Positions 32,566 through 42,481 of a stretch of DNA of 64,000 nt are shown one piece after another (positions within the stretch are counted from its first letter, which is position 1; the number at the start of each line of letters is the position of its first letter). Below the pieces are notes generated by a model. The model was not told the DNA's origin and did not search any database. It saw only the letters and a list, made by a program, of their open reading frames with translations. The DNA is from Pisaster brevispinus (taxonomy: Eukaryota > Echinodermata > Asteroidea > Forcipulatida > Asteriidae). The position numbers and the translations under genes are program-made. The DNA is taken from the NCBI GenBank assembly GCA_023634235.1, contig JAMKCF010000008.1:14283420-14347419 (forward strand), read 5' to 3'.

Positions 32566-33290
32566 ACGGTCCCCGATTGCCAACCAATCCCTCGCATCAA
32601 AGACATGTTGGATGGTTTAGGTGGGAAGCAATGGTTTTCAACTCTAGATCAAGGGAAGGCCGACCATCAAGGCTTCATGTCTGAGTCGCCCCCTAACAAC
32701 CTTCATCACACCTTGATGACTCTATGAATGGGTTTGCATCCCATTTGGTCTTACAAATGCTCCTGCTGTCTTCCAGCGATACATGGAAACCAGCCTGGAC
32801 GGCATAAACAAAGACAACGCATACCTTGATGATGTGCTGGTTTTAGGTAAGGATTTCCAAGGCCATTTAGACAATCTCCAAACGGTTTTGAGCCGCATGA
32901 CAGACCATGGTATCAAACTTAGGCCGAATAGGTGTGAGCTTTTTTGCAGTGAAGTACGCTACCTTGGATGACTAGTTTCTGCTGAAGGACATCGTTTGGA
33001 CCCAGCCAATATTGCAGCCGTTAAGTCTCTAAGTCAGATGCCTGATTCTATTGGCGATGTCAGGAAGTTGCTTGGTATCCTGGGGTACTACCGTAGCTAC
33101 ATAAAGGACTTCTCTGTCATGGCAAAACCCCTGTATGCCCTTCTGAAACCAGACAAGCAGATACAGCCGCTCGAAACCAAGACAAAATCCAAGACAATGG
33201 CGAAATCTGGCCATCTACACTCCAAGCAGAAGATAGAATGGATGACAGAGCACCAAACCATACTCGAGAAGCTTTTATGATTCCTTGTGT
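32566..33290 (+). pseudogene. Gypsy family B reverse transcriptase
   Basis: Starts in the middle of RT at NRKTVPDCQPIPRIKDMLDG, then WFSTLDQGKADHQGFM (catalytic Asp region), PFGLTNAPAVFQRYME with one base shift before it, and AYLDDVLVLGKDFQGHLDNL. Here YLDD sits at about 32822-32833. The thumb follows (RPNRCELFCSEVRYLG, DVRKLLGILGYYRSYIKDFS). Stops lie at about 32726, 32969 and 33278. The RT fingers are absent; their start is at 31200-31268. Confidence 0.85.
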
Positions 33291-34153
33291 CTCCTCCTAT
33301 CATGGCATTCCCAGACTACAATGAGTCCTTCATCGTTCATACAGATGCCTCTCAAGATGGACTTGGAGCAGTGTTGTACCAGAGACAGTGGGGGAAGATG
33401 CGAGTAATAGCATATGGATCACACACTCTTAGTCCAGCAGAGCAGAACTACCACTACCATTCGGGCAAACTGGAGTTCTTGGCGCTTAAATGGGCCTTTA
33501 CAGAAAAATTCAGAGACTACCTGTATTACTCATTCCCATTTACGGTCTACACAGACAATAATCCGTTGACGTACGTGTTAACTTCAGCGCGCCTGAATGC
33601 AACAGGTCACCGGTGGGTTGTGGAACTCGCAGATTTCAACTTTGCCATTAAATATCGTCCGCGCAAAAGTAATGCAGATGCCGACGTTCTATCACGAATG
33701 CCCCTGGACATGATTCAATACATGGGAGAGTGCACCAAAGAAATCTCTAAGGGGGAAATGGATTCCACCATCAAGGCAGTGCATGCTCAACATAATGGGG
33801 GAGTGACATGGGCCGTTGCAATCTCAGCACACCCAGAACCCCCAGCTGTACTGCAAGCACCCCCTACAGGCCAGATGTTCACTAGACGTGAAATACAGCA
33901 AACCCAGGAGCAGGACCCGAGCATAGCCAGAGTGATTAGCTACCTTCAAAAGGGTGTTCGACCAACCAAGAGCGAGATTGCTACGGAACATGCTGACACT
34001 GTTGCTCTGCTCCGTGAATGGAGTTTCCTGAGCTTCAAGGAAGACATACTCTTCAGAAAGAAATGTTCCCATTCTCAAATGATCGCCCCTCTGAATTTGA
34101 GACCAATAATCTACCGGGAACTTCACGAAAAAATAGGACACTTGGGTGCTTAA
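33287..34153 (+). pseudogene. Gypsy family B RNase H and spacer (288-codon open frame)
   Basis: An uninterrupted frame encodes RNase H with its acidic residues: FIVHTDASQDGLGAVLYQR (Asp), KLEFLALKWAF (Glu) and VYTDNNPLTYV (Asp), then KYRPRKSNADADVLSR. After a ~110-residue linker comes the start of the integrase zinc domain (ELHEKIGHLGA), closed by TAA at 34151. This is the best preserved piece of family B, but it lacks an intact RT in front and integrase behind. Confidence 0.85.
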
Positions 34154-35230
34154 AGAGTAGTTCAACTTGTCAGGAACAGGTTTTATTGGCCCCACATGCA
34201 GCGTGATGTAGAACACTATTGTTCCAATGTTTGCAGGTGTTTAAAAGATAAGAAGCCAACACGTCACACCAGGGAACCACTGGATACCATCACCACGACT
34301 GCCCCCTTTGAAGTCATGACCATCGATTTTCTCCATTTTGAGCGGAGTAAGGGTGGGTTTGAGTATATACTCGTGATTGTTGACAACTTTACTAGATATG
34401 CCAAGGCCTATGCCACAAAAGACAAGTCGGGGAGGACCGTCACTGACAAGATATTTAACGACTGGCTTCCCACACCGCATTCACCATGACCAGGGAGGAG
34501 AGTTCGAGAACAAACTCTTCAAGAGGCTTCAGCAACTCTCAGGTATTACAGCCTCAAGAACTACTCCATACCACCCTCAGGGAAATGACCAATGAGAGAT
34601 TAAATAGGATCATCTTAGGGATGCTGAGGACCCTCACTGCTGATCAGAACTCCAACTCGAAGGAGTCGCTGCAGAAGGTAGTCCATGCTTACAACTGCAC
34701 AAGCAATTCTGCAACAGGGTTTTCACCATTTTTCCTCTTGTATGGAAGATCTCCCCGCTTGCATATAGATGCGGCCATTGGTTTAAACCCTCAGGTCGGC
34801 CAAGCTGCTAAAGATCACAATCATTTTGTGACCCGCTGGAAGGCTCAGATGAAATTAGAAGCATATTCTCTTGCAGCACGCCAGGCAGCAAAGTCTACAG
34901 AGAGAGGCAAGAGGCACCATGACATGAAGGCCCACAGTTCCGTTCTTTATCCTGGTGACCATGAGTACTTATCCGCAGTCTTGGACGTCACCCTGGCCCG
35001 GGTAAACTTCGGTCTTACTGGGAGGATAAGGTATATGTGGTTCACCAGAGGAAAGGGGATGACTCATCACACCGGTCTTATTTCATAGTTCGGTGAGTTA
35101 TAAAGGCTGAGCATGGAAATGCCAAGCGTCGTGTCGTGCAGATTGAAGAAGCTCTTGACCAACCACAGGAAGTCATACCAGAGACGGAGACAGAGCCTAA
35201 AGAACAGGGATGACTAACCAGGAGTAGGCA
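34154..35230 (+). pseudogene. Gypsy family B integrase
   Basis: The integrase continues in broken frames: YWPHMQRDVEHYC, a Cys pair, APFEVMTIDFLHFE (first catalytic Asp), [18 protein letters not shown], then after a shift [20 protein letters not shown] (second Asp), TTPYHPQGN and, after another shift, [11 protein letters not shown] (catalytic Glu), VVHAYNCTSNSATGFSPFFL and LYGRSPRLHID. A C-terminal part reaches about 35085, followed by a broken tail. Two frameshifts (about 34465 and 34590) flank the catalytic core, so no active enzyme can be made. Confidence 0.85.
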
Positions 35231-35990
35231 CCCCCAAGGATTTTCGAGTATGACCATCTGGGTGAGCCATCTGTCCACAGCATGGACCCTAGGGTAAATG
35301 GTCTCCAGGCTACGGCAACTCCATTTCAGCCGACGCCGGTACATTCCCCAAGTACGATCCCAGCTATGCCACCGTGGATGAATCCCTACATCCATCAAGC
35401 CCCACTGTGGATGAATCCCTACATCCACCAAGCCCAACCAACGATGAACCCAGGTTGGATGTGGAACTCTGCTCCGGCACACCCATACCCTGCGCCCAGG
35501 GTATATTAACCTTGTTCAGAAGTTACAGTCGAGAAGTTGTGCTGGATTGATCAAAAGATTAGTCCCGTGGAGAGACTACAAAGCCAGCAATCACAGCTAA
35601 ACCACTGGGCAGTGTACTACGGGACCAGACGTTGTCACCCATCGGCAACTACAGTGAGTAGACCACCAGGAGCGATGTGGCACATGGTCCAAGGATTTCA
35701 GGATTGCTGGGCTTATATCATCTGATGTCCTATAGACTACCAGTTCTGTCCATTCCACCAAGGATCCACAGATCCAGAGATGAGGAAGATGGACGTCATG
35801 AACCCACCAGCCTTTACCTCTACCAGCTTACCTAGGGAGGTGGAAGTACCTTAGCAACTGTCGAGTCACGTGCTCTCGGAATGGACATTATGAACTGTTC
35901 CACAGATGATTTAATTTGAATGATGGTGTTATTGTTTTTATTTGTTTACTAGTTAATGTTAGGGACAACATTTATTTTTGCATGGGAGAG
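35231..35990 (+). other. Gypsy family B 3' region, non-coding or decayed
   Basis: Pro-rich frames (MPPWMNPYIHQAPLWMNPYI near 35370) include a short direct repeat, WMNPYIHQA, encoded twice at 35379-35433. No known domain is seen. A purine-rich GCATGGGAGAG just before 35991 is a plausible polypurine tract for family B. Confidence 0.5.
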
Positions 35991-36303
35991 TGTAGAGATC
36001 ATGGATTTTGGACACCCCCCCCAAAAAAAAAACCAATTAATGAGTCAATCCTTACTTTGTAAAGGTTCACCCTCCTAGGTCCTCTGAGATACTACATAAA
36101 CACCCCCTGGTTATAGTAGTACATCCCAATGAACAGGGAATTGGCTGTGTTGGCTATACTGGTCACTTATGGCAGAGTTTGAGCGAGTGAACAGTATATT
36201 CAAACAGTGTCCTTCTGCCCTTTCTTTACAGGTATGTACTTATTTTATATTTCTTTTATTATTTACATTATGCTAGTCCATAGAAAGATTACAAGTTATC
36301 TTA
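35991..36303 (+). repeat. Gypsy family B 3' LTR, 5' part (interrupted)
   Basis: Begins TGTAGAGATCATGG after a purine-rich tract and matches the LTR fragment at 32436-32563. It is cut by the family A element at 36304, which is flanked by CTTA on both sides. Its continuation should lie 3' of 42485, but its end could not be fixed. Confidence 0.6.
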
Positions 36304-36589
36304 TGTGACAGGCCATTTGCATATAGCCTCTGCAGCGCCCTCGTTGTCAGTTTCCACCTAGTCACAGACCCCAGTAAGTAACACCCAACCCCAGTAGCTT
36401 CATTGTTCCCATACTCACACAGAGAGTGCTACACAAAAGTTTCTTTTAAGATAGTTTACCTCTTACATACAGCTTTACGAGTTTCATCTTTATGGGATAC
36501 TAGGCTAGGTTTTTTGCGAGCACCATAATAAAAGAACCAGGCACATTTATGTACACCATCTTGTCGTGTCACATTTTCTCAGTGTCACA
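36304..36589 (+). repeat. Family A 5' LTR
   Basis: Starts TGTGACAGGCC and ends CAGTGTCACA, so the ends form a TGTGACA/TGTCACA inverted repeat. It differs from the 3' LTR by about four substitutions, two of them C/T or G/A at CpG, plus an 8-bp and a ~13-bp length difference. AATAAA lies near 36527 within the LTR. Confidence 0.93.
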
Positions 36590-36591
36590 TT

Positions 36592-36608
36592 TGGCGTCGT
36601 AGACAGGA
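36592..36608 (+). promoter_or_regulatory. Putative primer-binding site
   Basis: TGGCGTCGTAGACAGG starts two bases after the 5' LTR and begins with TGG, as expected for pairing to a tRNA CCA end. The same sequence follows the LTR end of copy 1 at 27404. I could not name the tRNA. Confidence 0.55.
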
Positions 36609-36681
36609 TGGTGTATTAAATACTGCAACCCCAGCCTGGCGAGGTGGAGATAGTTCTAAAGTGATCGTTTGAGGATCGACA

Positions 36682-37419
36682 ATGGAGGCTGATGGTGTAG
36701 AGGAGTTTGAGGCTGCTATGCAGGATGATGAACAATGACCACAGGCCGCCAGCAGTTCCACCCCAAAGCTGTACTTCACATCTGGACGGAGGCTGGATCG
36801 ATTCAGGGGAAAGCCTGAAAAGTCCAGCGACCCATCAGTTTTGGAATGGGTCAGTGACGTGAAGGGTCAACTGGCAGCAAGACAGCTGAAAGGAAATGAA
36901 GCAGTCGCTTTCATTGTCGATCACCTGGCAGGAAGAGCCAGGCAGGAAATCCTTGGGAGAGGATGTGACCATGGAAAGCCTGAGGAGATCTTCCAAATTC
37001 TGCTGAAGGTGTTTGGAGAGGGGAACACACTACCCCAGCTTCAACAGAAGTTCTTCTCTTATCACCAAGGTCCGAAGGACGATCTGTTGAGCTGCTCCCT
37101 GGAGCTAGTGGAGTTGTTTAACTCCATGGTACGCCTAGACGACTCTTTTAGCGCAGTAAGACAGAAGACCCTCAAGGGGCTGTTGGCAGAGGCAGTGACG
37201 GATGAGGGCTTGAGGAGAGAGCTTCGTCGTCTCAACAACGACTCTCCATCCTTGACCTTCTTCGATGCTCGGGATCGTGCCATTGAGTGGCTTGGCACTT
37301 CTCACGTCCAATCACAGAAGGAAGTAAATGTACAAGAAGTGAAGGCCGCAGACAGAGATGTGAAAGCTCTACTTGAGATGCAGAGTAAACAGCTGCACCA
37401 ACAACAGCAGAGCAGATAG
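36682..37419 (+). pseudogene. Family A gag (matrix/capsid region), broken
   Basis: The ATG at 36682 opens MEADGVEEFEAAMQDDEQ, stopped by TGA at 36736. The same frame resumes through LYFTSGRRLDRFRGKPE, WVSDVKGQLAARQLKGNEAV, ILGRGCDHGKPEEIFQILLK and QQKFFSYHQGPKDDLLSCSL to a TAG at 37417. The last ~60 bases before the TAG align with copy 1 in a neighbouring frame, so a small frameshift probably created this stop. Gag would form the particle and bind RNA. Confidence 0.8.
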
Positions 37420-37944
37420 ATGCCCTCGTCAAGGCACTCAGCAGTGATAGATCACAAGGATCACAAGGATCAAAAGAACCCCCGTAGATGCTACAACTGC
37501 CAGTCAACTGGGCATCTCAAGCAAAACTGCCCCCATCCACCACGAAGTTATAGCTCTCCTTCAGGACAAGCCCAACAGAGCCTGTTCAATCCCCATGCTC
37601 AGCAGTTCAATCGTCCAGTCAGTTCCCCGACACCCAGCACCCCAGAAGAGCGCACCCCAACAACCGTTAAACTAGGATGGCCTGCCATTGTGAGTCAAAC
37701 GACAGGCCATCGGATTTTACAAGAGAGTGGCTCAATTATCGAGAAAGCAGTAGGAGATTGCCCGATCGCACGAGTGAAGATTGGAAATGCTGAGGTGACA
37801 TGCCTTCTTGACACCGGAGCGCAGTTATCCACTCTGACCGAGTCTTGCTTCAAGGAGAACTTCTCCCAGGAAGAGTTAGTCGACGTACATGCCTTACTCA
37901 GCATTTCGGGTGCTCATGGTGCTGCATATCCTTATCTTGGTTAA
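37420..37944 (+). pseudogene. Family A nucleocapsid knuckle and protease, broken
   Basis: Contains an intact CCHC knuckle, CYNCQSTGHLKQNC (about 37490-37531), then a Pro/Ser-rich linker, and the retropepsin motif CLLDTGAQLSTLTESCF (Asp codon at about 37810). It ends in TAA at 37942, and another TAA at 38038 follows in the same frame (AER before it, REVPGVIGSN after). The frame continues into RT. Confidence 0.85.
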
Positions 37945-38082
37945 ATTGAGCTGTCACTCCAAGCGTTGGGACGAACCTTTGACAGAAAAGGTTTTCTGGT
38001 AGTGAAGGACCCAGTAGGCACGACGATGGCTGAACGCTAACGAGAAGTACCAGGAGTTATTGGCTCCAACATCTTCAGAGAT

Positions 38083-40047
38083 ATGAGAGACGCTCTACAG
38101 ACGACAATTGGACCAGGATTCCTTGAAAACCTGGGTGACCGTTCCAGTGGAGTAGAGTGGGCCAACGTCCTAGCCCTCTACGAGGAAGTAAGGAGTGCCT
38201 CTCTCCAAGCGGACAAACCTAGAAATGTTTGTGTTCTTGGTCCAAAGCCAATTTTAGTACCAGCGATGTCCCTACTTGACGTGGAATGTTCCGTGAACCC
38301 TGCAGCAAACAATGATGTTTATCAAGCCATAGTGGAGGAGCTTGATATACATGCGAAACATCTCCCCAAAGGTTTGATGATTGCTCCAACTCTCGTCAGT
38401 GTTGATAAGACCGGAAAAGTCCCAATCCAAGTGGCCAACTTCAGTGATGATGATTTGTACCTTAAACCCAGGACCCCAGTTGCAATACTTTCCCGAGCAT
38501 CCCCAGAGTATTGTTTTTCCGGAACTCCAGCATCAAGCTGTGAAGTTTCGGCACACCAGAACCCTGAGACCAATGACGTCACTTCAGAGTTAATGTCAAG
38601 GGTTACAATTGGTGAGGGCATCCATGACGAGCAGTGGCAAGATTTGAAAGAGCTGATCTCTAGATATAGTAAAGTCTTCAGCGAGAACGAGGATGACATC
38701 GGTTTTTGCAACAAGATAGAGCACCGCATTATTACCACAGACGATGTACCAGTCAAGGTGCCACACAGACGCATTCCCCCACATCTATGGCCCGAAGTAA
38801 GAGACCACATCCAAGCATCTCTCGATCGTGGCATTATTCAGGAGTCTTCAAGCCCATATGACTCACCAGTAGTCCTCGTCCGGAAAAGCAATGGCAAGCT
38901 GAGAATGTGTGTCGACTATAGGGCACTTAATGCGAAGACACACAAAGACGCCTACCCACTTCCCCGAATTGATGAAGCACTAGACGCACTTAATGGAGCT
39001 AAGTACTTCTGCAGTTTGGATCTAGCCCATGGTTTCTACCAAATCCCAGTTGAAGAGAGAGATATTGAAAAGACAGCCTTTCGTGTTGGTACAGGCGGCT
39101 TATACAAATTCACCCGTATGCCGTTTGGACTTTGCAATGCCCCAGCGACCTTCATGCGTGTGATGGACAAGGCTTTTGGAGACAAAAACTTCCAGTCTCT
39201 AATTGTTTACCTTGATGATATTCTGGTGTTTGGCAAGACATTCGACGAGACACTCGAGCGACTCCGGATGGTTCTTTACCGCCTTCAAGAGTTCAACCTT
39301 AAGGTGAAGCCCGAGAAGTGCTATTGGTTCTCTGAGAAGCTGAAGTACTTAGGTCATGAAGTATCAGCAATTGGAATTGCGCCTGATCCGGAGAAAATAA
39401 GAGCCGTAGCTGAGTGGAAGAGACCAACTAATGAAGGTGAACTCCGAAGTTTCCTAGGCCTTGCAAGCTACTACCGTCGCTTTGTTCAAGGGTTTGCAAA
39501 AGTTGCTGCTCCACTCCATTCACTACTTGGTGGTCCAAAGAAGAAGAAAGGAAAGAGAACTACTTCATCCCCGATCAAAGTTTCTGAATCTTGGGCCGAA
39601 GCTTGTGAGGTCTCCTTCAACCAGCTCAAGTCGCTTCTTACGTCAGCCCCACTTCTTGGCTATCCAGACTTCAAACGTCCGTTCATAGTAGAAATTTATG
39701 CAAGCCATCTTGGTCTTGGTGCTGTTCTGTCTCAGGAACAAGAAACAAGTCGCATAGTTATAGGATACGCTAGTAGAGGTCTTCGCGGGAGCGAGCGGAA
39801 TATGAATAACTACAGCAGCATGAAGCTAGAGTTATTGGCACTGCGGTGGGCGATTACTGTGAAATTCCGTGACATACTGTTAGGAGCTGATTTTGTTGTC
39901 TACACCAACAACAATCCCCTGAGTTATCTTCAGTCCAATTCCAAGTTGGGTGCAGTTGAGAAAAGATGGGCAACAGAGTTGGCACAGTTCTGGTTCTCCA
40001 TTAAGTATAAACCTGGGCGAAATAACACCAATGCCTTGATGCCTTGA
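38083..40047 (+). pseudogene. Family A reverse transcriptase and RNase H (654-codon open frame)
   Basis: Long uninterrupted frame. RT: RRIPPHLWPEVRDHIQASLD, LRMCVDYRALN, YFCSLDLAHGFYQIPVEERD, TRMPFGLCNAPATFMRVMD and the catalytic YLDD at 39208-39219. The thumb reads KYLGHEVSAIGIAPDPEKIR and GLASYYRRFVQGF. RNase H follows, but two catalytic Asp positions are changed: VEIYASHLGLGAVLS (Tyr where Asp is expected) and VYTNNNPLSYL (Asn for Asp); the Glu of MKLELLALRW remains. The frame ends at NALMP with a small duplication/shift where NADALSR is expected. The RT could fold, but RNase H should be inactive. Confidence 0.92.
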
Positions 40048-40586
40048 GCAGAAAGAGAACACACGGCGGTGAACCAAAGGCAGTAAGGTTTGAAGAGACC
40101 ACAGCTGTAGACAGACCCCACAAATCCATTTCTGCCAAAATTCCTGAGAATTTGAGATTGCAAATCAGAGGTACTCTTCAAGAGGTTGGGTTAGATGAGG
40201 TCCGTGCCAAAACAGCCATGACAGCACCTGGGGCAATGTCTACCCTGCCATCTATCTCTTCCAAAGATCTGGCTACTCTTCAAAGGAATGACAAGCACCT
40301 CGGTAGACTCTGGGTCCACTGGGAGAGTGGAAAACAGCCCAATCTCAGTCAGATCATGAAAGAGGAAAAACCAACACGGGAGCTGTTGAAGTTCTGGAAC
40401 CAGCTGGAGGCCAGAGACAATATTCTCTTTAAGAAGAGAAAAGAAGCTAATCGTGACGTCACTCAACTTCTACTTCCTCAAGTTTTAAGGGACCAGGTGC
40501 TAGCTGCAGTCCATGACCAGCTTGGACATCAAGGTGTAGAAAGGACCACCAAGAGGACCAAAGTCGATGCTACTGGCCCGGGATGA
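40044..40586 (+). pseudogene. Family A linker and integrase zinc domain, first half
   Basis: After the shift near 40030, the frame reads SRKRTHGGEPKAVRFEE, a linker of ~110 residues, and NDKHLGRLWVHWESGKQPNL. Then comes [20 protein letters not shown], with the two His of the HHCC domain in [13 protein letters not shown]. It is shifted near 40570 and closed by TGA at 40584; the matching Cys pair is in the next frame. Confidence 0.85.
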
Positions 40587-41470
40587 CAACCGACATTGAG
40601 TCCTACTGCAGAGAATGTGAAAGGTGCACATTGGCGAAGGCAGGTAGAAAGCTCCATCCTACAATGGGTTCCTTAATTGTAAAACACCCGCTTGAAGTCC
40701 TAGCCATGGATTTTACTGTTCTCGAACCCGGCACCAACAATGTAGAAAACGTTCTTGTGCTCACCGATGTTTTCACCAAATACACCCAAGCAATTCCATG
40801 TAAAGACCAAAAGGCGAAAACGGTTGCTCGAGTTCTTGTACGTGATTGGTTTGTCCGTTTTGGTGTTCCCTGCCATCTCCATAGCGACCAAGGCAGAAAC
40901 TTTGAGAGTCAACTAATAAAAGAGCTCTGTGAGATGTATGGGATTAGCAAAACTCGCACAACTCCATACCATCCAGAAGGCAATGGACAGTGCGAAAGAT
41001 TAAACCGTACTCTCCATGACCGCTTACGCACCCTCCCACCTGAGAAGAAACGAAAATGGCCTGAACTCCTTCCCGACCTAGTTTATGCATACAATGCTAC
41101 GCCGCACTCTTCAACTGGATACTCGCCATATTACCTTTTCTTCGGACGTGAGCCGAGACTGCCTATAGATCATGTTCTTGGTGTGGGCGATTCCAGAGTA
41201 GAAGATTCTGAGCTAGACACGCAGAGGGAAGCACTCAGAAGACAGGAGAGATGCAATGCCATAGCGACTGACACTAGTTTACCCATTGGAGCGAAGGTCT
41301 TTCTTCGTAATAGATCAGTCCAGGGGTGAAATAAGATCCAGGATGTGTGGAATGACCGACCTCACAGAGTGATAGGTAGGCCAAACCCTACAGGACATGT
41401 CTACGTTGTCGCTCTCATTGAAGGAGACGGTCAGGAAAAGACTATCCACAGGAGAGACTTGTTGGATTGA
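40583..41470 (+). pseudogene. Family A integrase core and GPY/F-like domain
   Basis: Frame 2 carries CRECERC (Cys pair), then the DDE core: [14 protein letters not shown] (Asp codon 40709), [18 protein letters not shown] (Asp codon 40886) and [16 protein letters not shown] (Glu codon 40994), giving D,D-35-E spacing. [20 protein letters not shown] and GREPRLPID follow. A TGA at 41327 interrupts QG/NKIQDVWNDRPHRVIGRP, a GPY/F-like module, and a second TGA lies at 41468. The catalytic core itself is intact in this copy. Confidence 0.92.
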
Positions 41471-41479
41471 CATGGTTTA

Positions 41480-42088
41480 GTGAAAGATATGGTACCAGTA
41501 GCAGATTCTCATCCAACAACAGGGGGTGCCCCAGTTTTGCCAGATCCCATTCAGAAGGAGGAGGAGGAGGATGTTCTCATCTTTTTGCATAAGGAGGAAG
41601 TACCCACTGCTTTACACAAAGCAGGGGAGCACCGCCCTGAGGAAGAGTCTCCGCAATCCTCTCCAGATGCAGGACAAAACTACAATGGCAAGGAGGATGT
41701 GAATGACAGTGTTCTTCATATCAATCCCCATGAGGAGGAACCCACTGCTCCACACCCAGGAGGAGAGGAGCCCCTTTCCCCAGAACAGCTACCAGGTCCA
41801 GTTAACACCCCTCCGGCACAGGTGCCAGTTGCAGTCGATGTTTTGCCAGAGGCCACCCCTGGAGATGATGTCCCTAGCAACGACCCAACCGAGCACCCAG
41901 TACAGGTTCGTCAAACGACTCGCCTGGGAGCAGGGCATCACAGCAATCTTCATCACCTACCGAAGTCTGCCATCCAGTCTGAGATCCCAGCTGCACAACC
42001 TATCCCAGTTGTTGATGCACAAGTCCTGGCAGATATTAGCAGAACGCAGCTTCTCCTTGCCCAGATGTTGGCAGGAGTGCGGCACTAG
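41480..42088 (+). pseudogene. Family A C-terminal acidic, proline-rich pol tail
   Basis: Continues the integrase frame after the TGA at 41468. About 200 residues, rich in Glu, Pro and His, with repeats of EEEPTA or EEVPTA and PHPGGEEPLSPEQLPG. It ends QVRQTTRLGAGHHSNLHHLP, LLLAQMLAGVRH and TAG. The RQTTR...HSNxHHLP motif is seen at the end of other Gypsy pol proteins. It has no transmembrane segment, so it is not an envelope. Confidence 0.7.
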
Positions 42089-42186
42089 GATGATTTTCTT
42101 TTGTATATAATTTATAGCTATTAATCAGTTTAGTTTCTTTTTATTCTAGTTATCAGTATACTCGAGGTTGTCGAGGCGCCAACCTT

Positions 42187-42200
42187 AAAGCAGGGGAGTA
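42187..42200 (+). promoter_or_regulatory. Polypurine tract
   Basis: AAAGCAGGGGAGTA lies directly upstream of the 3' LTR, the expected priming site for plus-strand DNA synthesis. Confidence 0.7.
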
Positions 42201-42481
42201 TGTGACAGGCCATTTGCATATAGCCTCTGCAGCGCCCTCGTTGTCAGTTTCCACCTAGTCACAGACCCCAGTAAGTAACACCCAACCCCATTAGCTTCAT
42301 TGTTCCCATACTCACACAGAGAGTGCTACACAAAAGTTTCTTTCAAGATAGTTTACCTCTTACACATGTACATACAGCTTTATGAGTTTCATCTTTATGG
42401 GATACTAGGCTAGGGTTTAATAAAAGAACCAGGCACATTTATGTACACCATCTTGTCATGTCACATTTTCTCAGTGTCACA
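42201..42481 (+). repeat. Family A 3' LTR
   Basis: Same ends as the 5' LTR (TGTGACAGGCC...CAGTGTCACA). Relative to the 5' LTR it gained ACACATGT-like sequence near 42362 and lost ~13 bp near 42415. Otherwise it is nearly identical. Confidence 0.93.

Larger units (their letters stand above)
36304..42481 (+). mobile_element. Near-complete Gypsy (Ty3-like) LTR retrotransposon, family A
   Basis: 6.18 kb, bounded by LTRs of 286 and 281 bp, flanked by a CTTA target duplication (36300-36303 and 42482-42485). Order: LTR, primer-binding-like site, gag, protease, RT, RNase H, integrase, acidic/Pro-rich tail, purine tract, LTR. The protease-RT-RNase H-integrase order places it in Ty3/Gypsy. gag-pol is one long frame in principle, now broken by stops at 36736, 37942, 38038, 41327 and 41468 and by shifts near 37400, 40030 and 40570. 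It sits inside the family B LTR, so it is the younger insertion. Confidence 0.92.

Noticed and set aside
41480..42088. Envelope-like third ORF of the family A element
   Set aside because: In frame with integrase, acidic and proline-rich, no signal peptide or membrane segment; it is the pol C-terminal tail.
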